A stretch of 64,000 bases of DNA from Actinopolymorpha pittospori. Its GTDB lineage: Bacteria > Actinomycetota > Actinomycetes > Propionibacteriales > Actinopolymorphaceae. Shown piece after piece: positions 8,671 to 17,211 of the stretch (position 1 is its first letter; the number at the start of each line of letters is the position of its first letter). The stretch lies in NCBI RefSeq assembly GCF_014873875.1, contig NZ_JADBEM010000001.1, forward strand, positions 10,470,717 to 10,534,716, given 5' to 3'. The translations under genes were made by a program, and so were the position numbers. Below the pieces are notes generated by a model that worked only from the letters and a program-made list of their open reading frames with translations, had not been told where the DNA came from and ran no database searches.

Positions 8671-10173
8671 TCAGCCGAAGCAGTTCGGCACTTCCTCGGG
8701 GCTGCCCGCACAGTTGGTCGGACGGTTCTTGATGATCTTCGAGTCGTCGTCCACCGTGACGCCATCCTCGACCTCGTTGAAGATGCCGCCAGGCGCTTCG
8801 GTGGAGGCGTTCTCGATGACGTCGGTGTCGGTCAACCTGAGGTTGCCCTCGTCGCCGTTGTCGACGAAGTTGGCGATGCCGCCGGCGACGGCATCCTCGG
8901 CGAACGCCGTGTTCTTGTTGACCTCACTCTTGCGCAGTACCGCATCGCCGGCGTTGGCGAAGCCACCCGCGCCGTCGCCGAGCGCCTTGTTCTTGTTGAA
9001 CTCGCTCTTGTCGGCCACGAACGTGCCGAAGTTGACGGCACCTCCGCCGATGTCCGCCGCGGTGTTGCCCTCGACCTCGGTGCGCTGCAGGTAGAAGGTG
9101 CCACCGAAGTTCCCGATACCGCCGCCGTCATCGCCGCTGGTGTTGTCCTTCACCCAGCTGTCCTTGACCGTCGTGATCGAGTCCTCTTCGTTGTCGATAC
9201 CGCCGGAGTCGTCCACCGCCTGGTTGTGGTCGATGCGCGTCTTGCTCACGGTCGCGACCCCACCGTCGTTCTCGAGTCCACCACCGAAGTTGCCAGCGGC
9301 GTTACGACTGATGCGAGCGCCCTCCACCTTCAGCGACCCGGTGCTGTAGACCCCTCCGCCGTCGACCTCGGCGAAGTTGTTCGTGAGCTCGGATCCGCTG
9401 TCCTCGCTGTAGTCGTCCTTCTTGCTGCCGTCCTTGCCGTACTCGTCCGAGCCGTCCTTGCCGTAGTCGTCCTTCTTGGGGTCGTCCTTCTTGCCGCCGT
9501 CCTTCTCGGACTTGTCCCCACCGTTGATCTTGGTGATGCCGAGGTTGGTGATCGCGCCACCGAAGCTGTCGGACCGGTTGAGCGTGAGCTTGCTGTCCTC
9601 GACGGAGGCCCGGCCACCTTGCCGGACCAGCAGCGCACCACCACCCACGTCGCTGTCGCGCGCGTCGCCACCCTTGAGCGTGAGATCACGCAGGGTCAGG
9701 TCGCCTCCGACACCGACGGTGAAGATGCGGAACGCCTCGGCGTTGGCGGCGCGGACGATCTTCGCACCGTTGCCGTCGATCTTGACCCGCTCCACGATCT
9801 CCGGGAGGCCGCTGACCTCCTCGTCCTCCTCGTCGAACGCGGTCAGGGTGTAGGTGCACTTCGGCTCGAGTTCGAGCTTGACACCACCATCGGCATTGGC
9901 GCGGACGAGAGCCGCGATCAGCTCGTCAGGGTCGCACCCGACCTTCTTGACGTCCTCGTCCTTGCGCTTGTCGTCGTCCTTCTTACCGTCGTCCTTGGAC
10001 CCGCCGTCGGCCGCCGAACGCGCCACCGTCTGCTCGGCCGCCGCGGCCGGAGCCGCCGACGGCGTGACGATGGTGACCACTCCCGCAGCCGCCGCCAGCC
10101 CACCAGCACCGACGATGCCGCCAACCACGGCGACGTACCACCGCTTCTTTCTGTGTTCCGAACCGAATTCCAT
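8671..10173 (-). CDS. Secreted right-handed beta-helix protein, array member 3
   Basis: This 500-residue protein begins MEFGSEHRKKRWYVAVVGG and continues into a hydrophobic, alanine-rich signal region. Residues after it form a short KDDGKKDDDKRKDED linker, then the two-cysteine domain and beta-helix rungs. The low-complexity insert after ITKINGG contains KKDD and YGKDGS units. The C-terminus is RPTNCAGSPEEVPNCFG. It is closest to array members 4 and 5, which have the same VERVKIDGNGAKIVRAANA strand. GGGGGACGGTA precedes the ATG. Molecular function is not known. Confidence 0.85.
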   Translation of the reverse strand: MEFGSEHRKKRWYVAVVGGIVGAGGLAAAAGVVTIVTPSAAPAAAAEQTVARSAADGGSKDDGKKDDDKRKDEDVKKVGCDPDELIAALVRANADGGVKLELEPKCTYTLTAFDEEDEEVSGLPEIVERVKIDGNGAKIVRAANAEAFRIFTVGVGGDLTLRDLTLKGGDARDSDVGGGALLVRQGGRASVEDSKLTLNRSDSFGGAITNLGITKINGGDKSEKDGGKKDDPKKDDYGKDGSDEYGKDGSKKDDYSEDSGSELTNNFAEVDGGGVYSTGSLKVEGARISRNAAGNFGGGLENDGGVATVSKTRIDHNQAVDDSGGIDNEEDSITTVKDSWVKDNTSGDDGGGIGNFGGTFYLQRTEVEGNTAADIGGGAVNFGTFVADKSEFNKNKALGDGAGGFANAGDAVLRKSEVNKNTAFAEDAVAGGIANFVDNGDEGNLRLTDTDVIENASTEAPGGIFNEVEDGVTVDDDSKIIKNRPTNCAGSPEEVPNCFG

Positions 10174-10209
10174 TACCGTCCCCCGATTTTGGAACCTACG
10201 GACAACGCC

Positions 10210-10270
10210 ACAGTATTAGGCGCCCGTAATCGGTTCTGGAGAACGGCGCAACCCATTGTTTTGCAACACC
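10210..10270 (-). promoter_or_regulatory. Shared array promoter, gene 3
   Basis: Box GGTGTTGC (complement of 10263-10270), 25 nt, AGAACC (10232-10237), then CCTAATACTGT ending at 10210. The -35-like hexamer is GAACC rather than GGAGTT, but box spacing is kept. Confidence 0.5.
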
Positions 10271-10393
10271 GCGAGAATGTGTCGGACGAGACGGTTCTAC
10301 GAGCCGGTTAATGGCCGTCGGGATGCGACGACAGACATGTCGGCGGCAGGGGCCGGAGGTGGCGCCGAAATCGATCCGCGCGTCCCTGACATG

Positions 10394-10447
10394 CATCCGG
10401 TCGCGGCCGGGATCGAGTCTCCTGCTCGTCCCGGCCGCGACCGGATG
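10394..10447 (-). terminator. Conserved 3' hairpin, copy 4 (perfect 19-bp stem)
   Basis: CATCCGGTCGCGGCCGGGA pairs without mismatch with TCCCGGCCGCGACCGGATG, and GAG/CTC extends the stem towards the loop. It lies 3' of beta-helix gene 4. This is the most regular copy of the element, which suggests that stem pairing is under selection. Confidence 0.8.
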
Positions 10448-10499
10448 GTCGTGGGTTCTTTCAGTTGTGTCTACCGGTTCTGCCTGGTGGTCCCGAGCG

Positions 10500-11996
10500 T
10501 CAGCCGAAGCAGTTCGGCACGTCCTCGGGGCTGCCCGCGCAGTTGGTCGGACGGTTCTTGATGATCGTCGACTTGTCGTCCACCAGAACCCCGTCCTCGA
10601 CGTCGTTGAGGATGCCGCCAGGCGCCAGGGTCGAGGCGTTCGCGATGACCTCGGAGCGCGTCAACCGGACGGTGCCCTCGTCGATGTTGGCGATGCCGCC
10701 AGCGGTCCCAGCCTCACCGAAGGCGACGTTCTTGTTGACTTCGCTGTTGCGGAGCACGGCGTCGCCCAGGTTCAGCAGGCCACCACCGATACCCGTCAGG
10801 GCCTTGTTCTCGTTGATCTTGCTCTTCTCGACCGTGAGCGGGCCCTCGATGTTCAGCACGCCACCGCCGAAGGTCCGGGCAGTGTTGTGAACAACCTTGC
10901 TGCGCTCCACGAAGAACTGCCCCTCGTCGTTGAAGAAGGCACCGCCGTTCTCCGCGTTGTTGTCGTGCACGTAGCTTTCCTTGACCTGCGTGATCGCGCC
11001 TTCACCCTCGGAGGAGATCGCGCCACCTTCGTCCAGGGCCTGGTTGTGGTCGATCTCGCTCTTGGTCACCTTCACGACACCGGCGAAGGTGGCCAGCGCG
11101 CCACCGTTCTCGGCGTCGTTCCGGCTCAGGCGCGTCTTCTCGATGGTCAGCGCGCCCACGTTGGCGATCGCACCGCCATCCTCGACGGCGCTGTTGTTGA
11201 TGATCTCCGAACCGCCGTCGCGGTGGTCGTCGTCCTTCTTGCTGCCGTCCTTGCCATAGTCGTCCTTCTTCGGATCGTCCTTCTTGTCGTCGTCTTTCTT
11301 GCCGTCGTCCTTCTCGGACTTGTCCTCACCAGAGATCTTGACGATGCCGAGGTTGGTGATGGCACCACCGAAGCTGTCGGACCGGTTGAGGGTGAGTTTG
11401 CTGTCCTCGATGGTGGCCCGGCCGCCCTCCTGGACCAGCAGCGCGCCACCACCCAACTCGGTCTCACGGGCGTCACCGCCCTTGACCGTCAGATCGCGAA
11501 GCGTCAGGTCGCCACCGACACCGACGTTGAAGATGCGGAACGGCACCGCGTTCGCCGCACGGACGATCTTCGCGCCGTTACCGTCGATCTTGACCCGCTC
11601 CACGATCTGCGGAAGCCCACTCAGCTCGTTCTCGTAGCCGGTGTCACCCACGTCGTACGCGGTCAGGGTGTAGGTGCACTTGGGCTCCAACTCGAGCTTC
11701 GCACCACCATCGGCATTGGCACGAACCAGCGCCGCGATCAGCTCGTCAGGGTCACAGCCGATCTTCTTGACGTCCTTGCGCTTGTCGTCGTCCTTCTTGC
11801 CGTGATCCTTGCCGTCGTCCTTCGACCCACCGTCGGCCGCCGAACGCGCCACCGTCTGCTCCGCGGCCGATGCCGGACCAGTAGACGGTGCGATGATCGT
11901 CACCACACCAGCCGTCGCCAGACCACCAGCACCGACGATGCCGCCAATCACGGCAACGTACCACCGCTTCCTTCTGTGTCCCGAACCTAATTCCAT
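10500..11996 (-). CDS. Secreted right-handed beta-helix protein, array member 4
   Basis: This 498-residue protein begins MELGSGHRRKRWYVAVIGG. The start at 11996 is preferred over 12035 because it lines up with the paralogues and has GGGGGACGG before it. It has a basic/acidic linker (KDDGKDHGKKDDDKRKD), the CDPDELIAALVRANA...EPKC domain, beta-helix rungs, a KKDDDKKDDPKKDD insert after VKISGED, and the RPTNCAGSPEDVPNCFG end. Large stretches match array member 5, so the two probably arose by recent tandem duplication. Product location should be extracellular. Confidence 0.85.
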   Translation of the reverse strand: MELGSGHRRKRWYVAVIGGIVGAGGLATAGVVTIIAPSTGPASAAEQTVARSAADGGSKDDGKDHGKKDDDKRKDVKKIGCDPDELIAALVRANADGGAKLELEPKCTYTLTAYDVGDTGYENELSGLPQIVERVKIDGNGAKIVRAANAVPFRIFNVGVGGDLTLRDLTVKGGDARETELGGGALLVQEGGRATIEDSKLTLNRSDSFGGAITNLGIVKISGEDKSEKDDGKKDDDKKDDPKKDDYGKDGSKKDDDHRDGGSEIINNSAVEDGGAIANVGALTIEKTRLSRNDAENGGALATFAGVVKVTKSEIDHNQALDEGGAISSEGEGAITQVKESYVHDNNAENGGAFFNDEGQFFVERSKVVHNTARTFGGGVLNIEGPLTVEKSKINENKALTGIGGGLLNLGDAVLRNSEVNKNVAFGEAGTAGGIANIDEGTVRLTRSEVIANASTLAPGGILNDVEDGVLVDDKSTIIKNRPTNCAGSPEDVPNCFG

Positions 11997-12033
11997 TACC
12001 GTCCCCCGATTTTGGAACCTGCCGACAACACAC

Positions 12034-12095
12034 ACGGTATTAGCCGCCGATAAGACGTTCCAACGGAATAGCCAGATCGAGGCTTCTGCAATACC
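12034..12095 (-). promoter_or_regulatory. Shared array promoter, gene 4
   Basis: Box GGTATTGC (complement of 12088-12095), 26 nt, GGAACG (12056-12061), then GCTAATACCGT ending at 12034. The GGAAC hexamer is the form most like known ECF -35 elements. Confidence 0.55.
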
Positions 12096-12209
12096 TGAAA
12101 AGAATATGGATAGACACGGCCCTCGCTATTAATTGAGAGACGAGTAGCGACGACAAAGGGGCCTTTTCGAACAAGAATGAGGTCCACACAGGGCGTAAGA
12201 CCAAACGCC

Positions 12210-12260
12210 TCCGGCCGCGCACCGGAGCCGAGTATGTGCTCGGCTCCGGGCGCGACCGGA
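12210..12260 (-). terminator. Conserved 3' hairpin, copy 5
   Basis: TCCGGCCGCG pairs with CGCGACCGGA, and CCGGAGCCGAG pairs with CTCGGCTCCGG around a TATGTG loop, giving a stem of about 22 bp. It lies 3' of beta-helix gene 5. Confidence 0.78.
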
Positions 12261-12314
12261 CTTGTTCCCGCGGTGTTCAGTTGTTCCTGTCACATGCGTG
12301 AGCCAGCCTGCGGG

Positions 12315-13886
12315 TCAGCCGAAGCAGTTCGGCACGTCCTCGGGGCTGCCCGCGCAGTTGGTCGGACGGTTCTTGATGATCGTCGACTTGTCGTCCACCA
12401 GAACCCCGTCCTCGACGTCGTTGAACACGCCGCCAGGTGCCTCAGTCGAGGCGTTCTCGATGACGTCGGTCTTCGTCAGCCTGAGCGTCCCCTCGTCGAC
12501 GTTCACGATGCCGCCACCGAACCCGCTGAACTCGCTGAACGGGGCGAACGCCGTGTTCTCGTTGACCTCGCTGTTGCGCAGAACGGCCTCTCCCGCGTTT
12601 CCGAAGCCGCCGGCGACGCCGCCGATGGCCTTGTTCTCGTTGAGCTTGCTCTTCTCGACCACGAACTCGCCGAAGTTGTTGATGGCGGCTCCGCCATCGT
12701 CCCCAGCGGTGTTGTGCACGACCTTGCTGCGCTCCACGAAGAACTGCGAGCCCTCGCTGAAGAACGCACCGCCGTCTTCCCCAGCGGTGTTGTCGTGCAC
12801 GTAGCTTTCCTTGACCTGCATGATCGTGCCATCGCCCTCGGCGAAGACGGCACCGCCGTCCTCGAGCGCCTGGTTGTGGTCGACCTCGCTCTTGGTCACC
12901 TTCGCGACGCCAGCGAAGGTGGCCAGCGCGCCACCGTTCTCGGCGTCGTTACGGCTCACGCGCGTCTTCTCGACCGAGAGCGCACCGACGTTGGCGATCG
13001 CACCACCGTCGAGCACGGCACTGTTGTTGGTGATCTCCGAGCCGTCCTCGCGGTGATCGTCCTTCTTGCTGCCGTCCTTGCCGTAGTCGTCCTTCTTCGG
13101 ATCGTCCTTCTGGTCGTCGTCCTTCTCGGACTTGTCCTCACCAGAGATCTTGGTGATACCGAGGTTGGTGATGGCACCACCGAAGCTGTCGGACCGGTTC
13201 AGGGTGAGCTTGCTGTCCTCGACGGTGGCTCGGCCGCCCTCCTGGACCAGCAGCGCACCGCCACCCAACTCGGTCTCGCGCGCGTCGCCGCCCTTGAGCG
13301 TGAGGTCGCGAAGCGTCAGGTCGCCGCCGACGCCGACATTGAAGATGCGGAACGGCTCGGCGTTGGCCGCGCGGACGATCTTCGCGCCGTTGCCATCGAT
13401 CTTGACCCGCTCCACGATCTGCGGGAGCCCACTCAGCTCGTTCTCGAAGCCGGTGTCGCCCTCGTCGAAGGCAGTCAGGGTGTAGGTACACTTCGGCTCG
13501 AGCTCGAGCTTCGCACCACCATCGGCATTGGCGCGGACGAGAGCCGCGATCAGCTCGTCAGGGTCGCAGCCGATCTTCTTGACGTCCTTGCGCTTGTCGT
13601 CGTCCTTCTTGCCGTCGTCCTTCTTGCCGTCGTCCTTCTTGCCGTCGTCCTTCTTGCCGTCGTCCTTCTTGCCGTCGTCCTTCTTGCCGTCGTCCTTCTT
13701 GCCGTCGTCCTTGGACCCGCCGTCGGCCGCCGAACGCGCCACCGTCTGCTCCGCGGCCGATGCCGGACCAGTAGACGGTGCGATGATCGTCACCACACCA
13801 GCCGTCGCCAACCCACTGGCACCGACCATGCCGCCGACGACGGCGACGTACCACCGCTTCCTTTTGTGTTCCGAACCGAATTCCAT
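12315..13886 (-). CDS. Secreted right-handed beta-helix protein, array member 5
   Basis: This 523-residue paralogue of member 4 begins MEFGSEHKRKRWYVAVVGG. Its linker between the signal region and the first cysteine domain is expanded by seven copies of a five-residue DGKKD unit, encoded by a 15-bp DNA repeat. The helix insert (KDDDQKDDPKKDDYGKDGS) is shorter than in member 4. The final residues RPTNCAGSPEDVPNCFG are identical to member 4. The two genes differ mainly in repeat number and in scattered rung residues, as expected for a duplicated surface protein diversifying by repeat slippage. Confidence 0.85.
   Translation of the reverse strand: MEFGSEHKRKRWYVAVVGGMVGASGLATAGVVTIIAPSTGPASAAEQTVARSAADGGSKDDGKKDDGKKDDGKKDDGKKDDGKKDDGKKDDGKKDDDKRKDVKKIGCDPDELIAALVRANADGGAKLELEPKCTYTLTAFDEGDTGFENELSGLPQIVERVKIDGNGAKIVRAANAEPFRIFNVGVGGDLTLRDLTLKGGDARETELGGGALLVQEGGRATVEDSKLTLNRSDSFGGAITNLGITKISGEDKSEKDDDQKDDPKKDDYGKDGSKKDDHREDGSEITNNSAVLDGGAIANVGALSVEKTRVSRNDAENGGALATFAGVAKVTKSEVDHNQALEDGGAVFAEGDGTIMQVKESYVHDNTAGEDGGAFFSEGSQFFVERSKVVHNTAGDDGGAAINNFGEFVVEKSKLNENKAIGGVAGGFGNAGEAVLRNSEVNENTAFAPFSEFSGFGGGIVNVDEGTLRLTKTDVIENASTEAPGGVFNDVEDGVLVDDKSTIIKNRPTNCAGSPEDVPNCFG
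13606..13710 (-). repeat. 15-bp tandem repeat, 7 perfect copies, in beta-helix gene 5
   Basis: The unit TTCTTGCCGTCGTCC occurs seven times without change, each adding one DGKKD-type block to the disordered linker. Single units of the same word occur in members 3 and 4, so the array gene 5 allele looks like a recent slippage expansion. The frame is preserved for any copy number. Confidence 0.95.
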
Positions 13887-13922
13887 TACCGTCCCCCGAT
13901 TTTGGAACCTACGGACAACGCC

Positions 13923-13983
13923 ACAGTATTAGGTCGCGGTAATCAACTCCACGGAAATGCTAGATCGATCCTTTCGCAATACC
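13923..13983 (-). promoter_or_regulatory. Shared array promoter, gene 5
   Basis: Box GGTATTGC (complement of 13976-13983), 25 nt, GGAGTT (13945-13950), then CCTAATACTGT ending at 13923. Order and spacing match the other array promoters. Confidence 0.6.
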
Positions 13984-14145
13984 ACCCAGGAATTCGGCCG
14001 TCACATTCTTCAAACCGAAGACGGTGGCGGCTGTAAGCGAATACGAGGCCACAGGTGAGCCTGGACCTCAAAGCGGGAAGCTGGGGACTCATTCGGCCCG
14101 CCGGTACCCGGATTTGCCGCGTTCGGACGGCTCCCCCGAACACGA

Positions 14146-14200
14146 AGTCCGGCCGCGCCCGAGGGCCGAGCACCGTGCTCGACCCGGGCGCGACCGGACT
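14146..14200 (-). terminator. Conserved 3' hairpin, copy 6
   Basis: AGTCCGGCCGCGCCCG pairs with CGGGCGCGACCGGACT (one mismatch), with CCGAGC/GCTCG inside. It lies 3' of the chimeric array gene 6, which shows that this gene kept the array's 3' element although its coding region differs. Confidence 0.75.
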
Positions 14201-14275
14201 GGGACTCGCGCTTCTTCGTGGTGTCCGCCGCAGTGCGTCACACCGTTTCGACCAGGCGCTGGGCGGTTGCGACGT

Positions 14276-15313
14276 CTAGCGGGTGAAGCCGCCGCCCTGC
14301 TGGTCCTCGGTCATCGACTCCTCGCCCATCGCGGCGTTGGCGGCATCGTCACTGTCGTCTGCAGCCCGCTCGCCCATGGCGCCGGAGAGTTGGCCGAGCA
14401 GGGACTCCCGAGCCTTCTCCGCCTGTCCGCCGTGGCCGTCGGCGAGATCGTCGCCAGCTTGGTCGAGGAAGCGGCGTAGCTCGTCTCCAGGTGCCTCAGC
14501 TTCTGCCTTACCGTCCTCAGCCGCCGCCATGTCGTCCTCGGCCGCCGCCATGTCGTCCTCGGCTGCCGCCTTGCCGTGGTCCGCCTTGCCGTGCTCCGCC
14601 TTACCGTCCGCGGCATCTGCCATGCCGTCTGCCGCCTCCGCCTTGCCGTCCTCAGCCGCCGCCATGTCGGCCCCGGCCGCCGCCTTGCCGTGCTCCGCCA
14701 TGCCGTCCGCTGCCGTGGCACCCTCGTCCATGGCGCCGTCCGGTCGGGCGGAAGAGTCACCCGCACCGAACCCACGTGCGTCGGTCGAGGCTTCGTTGTC
14801 GCTGTTCGCCGCGGCCGCATCGTCGCCCCACGCGGCCGCGAGGAGGCGGCTGCGGTTGGGCTCAAAGCCTCCCGCCAGGACGCGGTCCTCGAAGCTGCTG
14901 ATCATGCCCCTCACCCGGGCCGCCGCTTCGGTCGCTCCGGCGCTGGCCTCGTCGCTGGGCCCGGTGCTTGGTTGGCTGGGCACGGCCCGCATGCTCGCGC
15001 CGGCCTCGCCGAGGAGATCCTGGCCGAGCCCGGGCGCACTGTGGTCGAGGCGGAGTCGCGCCCGGAACGCGTCTGCCTTACCCGACGCCGCGCTCATGTC
15101 GGACCGAGCGCCGGCCGCTCTCTCGGAGCCATCATCGGCGACCGTGCGTGTGACCTGCTGGTCCAGCGGTCCTGTCGGATCTGTTGGGCCGTTCGCGGCG
15201 CCCGCCGGCGTGACGCACGTCATCACGCCCAAGGCCGCGAGACCACTCGCACCGGCCAGGTGTCCGGCGGCGACCAGATACCAGCGCTTCCTGCGTTCTG
15301 TACCGAAGTTCAT
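14276..15313 (-). CDS. Array leader fused to Ala-rich repeat protein (array member 6)
   Basis: This 345-residue protein starts with the array leader (MNFGTERRKRWYLVAAG, then GASGLAALGV) and uses the same GGGGGACGG ribosome site, promoter and hairpin, but has no beta-helix, no cysteine pairs and no PNCFG end. The passenger is rich in Ala, Asp, Glu, Met and Lys, with repeats such as AAAEDDM, DGKAEHGKA and DGMA at about residues 210-290, then an acidic tail. No family is recognised. The composition suggests a disordered or helical extended polypeptide. The start at 15313 is used because it aligns with the paralogues. Confidence 0.75.
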   Translation of the reverse strand: MNFGTERRKRWYLVAAGHLAGASGLAALGVMTCVTPAGAANGPTDPTGPLDQQVTRTVADDGSERAAGARSDMSAASGKADAFRARLRLDHSAPGLGQDLLGEAGASMRAVPSQPSTGPSDEASAGATEAAARVRGMISSFEDRVLAGGFEPNRSRLLAAAWGDDAAAANSDNEASTDARGFGAGDSSARPDGAMDEGATAADGMAEHGKAAAGADMAAAEDGKAEAADGMADAADGKAEHGKADHGKAAAEDDMAAAEDDMAAAEDGKAEAEAPGDELRRFLDQAGDDLADGHGGQAEKARESLLGQLSGAMGERAADDSDDAANAAMGEESMTEDQQGGGFTR

Positions 15314-15348
15314 AACCGTCCCCCGAAATAGAACTTCCCGATACGGCC

Positions 15349-15408
15349 ACGCTATTAGCCGCAAGTAATGGATCTGAAAGGATCGTCATATCGGTGATTG
15401 GCAACACC
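15349..15408 (-). promoter_or_regulatory. Shared array promoter, gene 6
   Basis: Box GGTGTTGC (complement of 15401-15408), 25 nt, AGATCC (15370-15375), then GCTAATAGCGT ending at 15349. The -35-like hexamer is the weakest of the set, while the box and the CTAATA/CGT part are well kept. Confidence 0.5.
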
Positions 15409-15481
15409 TACCTTTGCCCGCAAGCCGCGATTGTGCGGGGCACCCGTTTCTTTGGGCCGAGCGCCCCGTCGCAGTCGATGC

Positions 15482-16927
15482 TCAGCCGAAGCAGTTGGGG
15501 ATGTCGTTCGGACTTCCCGCGCAGTTGGTCGGACGGTTCCTGACGATCGTCGAGTCGTCGTCGACCGTGATCTGGGTGTTACTGAACACGCCCCCGGGGG
15601 CCCGCGTGGACGAGTTCTCGACGATCGTGGTGTTGATGAGAGAGAGGTCTGCGTCGACGTTCTCGATTCCACCGGCGACTCCCGTCGAGGCGGGCGCCCG
15701 GTTGAGCTTCACTTCGGTGTCCCGCAGCACGGCAGGACCCGCGAGGTTGGAGAACCCTCCACCTCTGCCAGTGAGCGTGACATTCTGAGTGATCCTGCTC
15801 CTGTCGACGGTCACCAGGCCGGTGCTGTTCGCAATGCCACCACCATCGAAGAGCGCGGTGTTGTGGCTGACGTCTGTCTCCTGCACGGACAGATGACCGC
15901 CGATGGTGGAGATGGCGCCGCCAGTCTCGTTGCTGGTGTTCCCGGACAGGGAACTGTCCCTCAGTTCCGTTATCGCGTCAGGGGCGTCCACGACGATCGC
16001 ACCACCGGTCTGGACCGAGTGGTTGCGCTCGAACGCCGTCCTCGACACCCTTGCGACACCCAGGTTCAGGAAGGCACCACCGTCGTCGAGGCTGGAGTTG
16101 TCGCTGAGGCGGACCCGATCCATCGTGAGGAGGCCGACGTCGTTGGAGATCGCGCCGCCTTCGCCTTCTGAGAAGTTGTGCGTGATCTCCGTGAGCGTGT
16201 CGCCTGCGCGGTCCTCACCGTGCGCGTGGGAGGGTTCGCCGCCGGCGATCCGGGTCACACCGAGGTTGGAGATCGCACCGCCCGCGCCGGCCGACCGGTT
16301 CAGGGTGAACGTGCTGGCCTCGATGGTGGCTCGGCCGGCCCTCTGCACCAGCAGTCCGCCGCCACCCTGGCCGTCCTCAGAGTCGTAGCCACCTTTGACC
16401 GTCAGGTGCCGCAGGGTCAGGTCGCCACCCGAACCCACGTTGAAGATGCGGAACGGCTCGGCGTTCGCGGCGCGGACGATGGTCGCACCATTCCCCTCGA
16501 TGCTGACCCGCCCGAGGATGGCCGGCAGACCACTGCGCTGCCCGGTCTCGTCCTCGTCGAACGCGGTGAGGGTGTAGGTGCACTTCGGCTCGAGTTCGAG
16601 CCTGCCGACGCCTTCGCCGTTCGCCCGTACCAGCGCCGCGATCAGCAGGTCCGAGTCGCAGGGCACCCGCCTGCCCCCGGCCTCACTGTCGTGCCCTTCG
16701 TCCTTGCGCGTGTGCTCGCCGCCCCTGTCAGTGTTCCTGGCGGTGGCTGGGGTGGCGTCTCCCCCGCTCGCGTTCATGGACGACGCCACTCTCCGCGCCG
16801 GGTCGGCGTCGACCGCCGTTGGCGGACCGCTGACCACCAGACCCATCGCCGCCAGACCGCTCACGCCGGCAACGCTCCCGATCGCGGCCAGATACCAGTG
16901 TTTCCTGCGTACCGAACCAATGCTCAT
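15482..16927 (-). CDS. Secreted right-handed beta-helix protein, array member 7
   Basis: This 481-residue protein begins MSIGSVRRKHWYLAAIGS. The low-complexity insert at the usual place (after VTRIAGGE) is short and not Lys/Asp repetitive, and the linker lacks KDD blocks, so this member shows the minimal beta-helix form. The cysteine domain (PCDSDLLIAALVRANGEG...EPKC) and the RPTNCAGSPNDIPNCFG end are present. Only about 170 bp separate its stop codon from the gene 6 start, and the conserved long hairpin is missing there. It groups with members 8 and 9, which share GLPAILGRVSIEGNGATIV-like strands. Confidence 0.85.
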   Translation of the reverse strand: MSIGSVRRKHWYLAAIGSVAGVSGLAAMGLVVSGPPTAVDADPARRVASSMNASGGDATPATARNTDRGGEHTRKDEGHDSEAGGRRVPCDSDLLIAALVRANGEGVGRLELEPKCTYTLTAFDEDETGQRSGLPAILGRVSIEGNGATIVRAANAEPFRIFNVGSGGDLTLRHLTVKGGYDSEDGQGGGGLLVQRAGRATIEASTFTLNRSAGAGGAISNLGVTRIAGGEPSHAHGEDRAGDTLTEITHNFSEGEGGAISNDVGLLTMDRVRLSDNSSLDDGGAFLNLGVARVSRTAFERNHSVQTGGAIVVDAPDAITELRDSSLSGNTSNETGGAISTIGGHLSVQETDVSHNTALFDGGGIANSTGLVTVDRSRITQNVTLTGRGGGFSNLAGPAVLRDTEVKLNRAPASTGVAGGIENVDADLSLINTTIVENSSTRAPGGVFSNTQITVDDDSTIVRNRPTNCAGSPNDIPNCFG

Positions 16928-16963
16928 TGAGCGTTCCCGACTCCAGAAGCTACAGATGGGCCC

Positions 16964-17025
16964 ACGCTATGAGGAATTGCCAAATCAACTTCGAGAAATC
17001 CCCGGACCGGGTCTTGTGCAGCACC
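16964..17025 (-). promoter_or_regulatory. Shared array promoter, gene 7
   Basis: Box GGTGCTGC (complement of 17018-17025), 25 nt, GAAGTT (16987-16992), 20 nt with CCTCATAG, then CGT (16964-16966). Nearly the same sequence lies before gene 8. Confidence 0.55.
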
Positions 17026-17097
17026 ATCCCGATGACGACGGCGAAACAGCGCGCATAAAGAAGACACCCGTACATGTGTCCGGCCCAGCACCTGACG

Positions 17098-17145
17098 CGG
17101 TCGCGCCCGCAGCCGAGCTTTTACTCGACCGCGGGCGCGAACCGG
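17098..17145 (-). terminator. Conserved 3' hairpin, copy 7
   Basis: CGGTCGCGCCCGC pairs with GCGGGCGCGAACCG with a one-base bulge, with CGAG/CTCG inside. It lies 3' of beta-helix gene 8 and carries the ACAACTGAA motif next to it. Confidence 0.72.
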
Positions 17146-17211
17146 ACCCGCGCTCTTCAGTTGTCGTCCATGAGGCCTTCGGCCGAGCGAAGCCTCGCGT
17201 GCGATGTCCGC

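Noticed and set aside
13606..13710. Regular 15-bp repeats that could look like a short CRISPR array
   Set aside because: The units are directly tandem with no spacers and lie inside a coding sequence.
10311..14036. Long plus-strand open frames opposite the beta-helix genes, rich in Val, Asp, Arg and Leu
   Set aside because: They are shadows of the repetitive minus-strand genes, have no ribosome site, and run through the hairpins and promoters.
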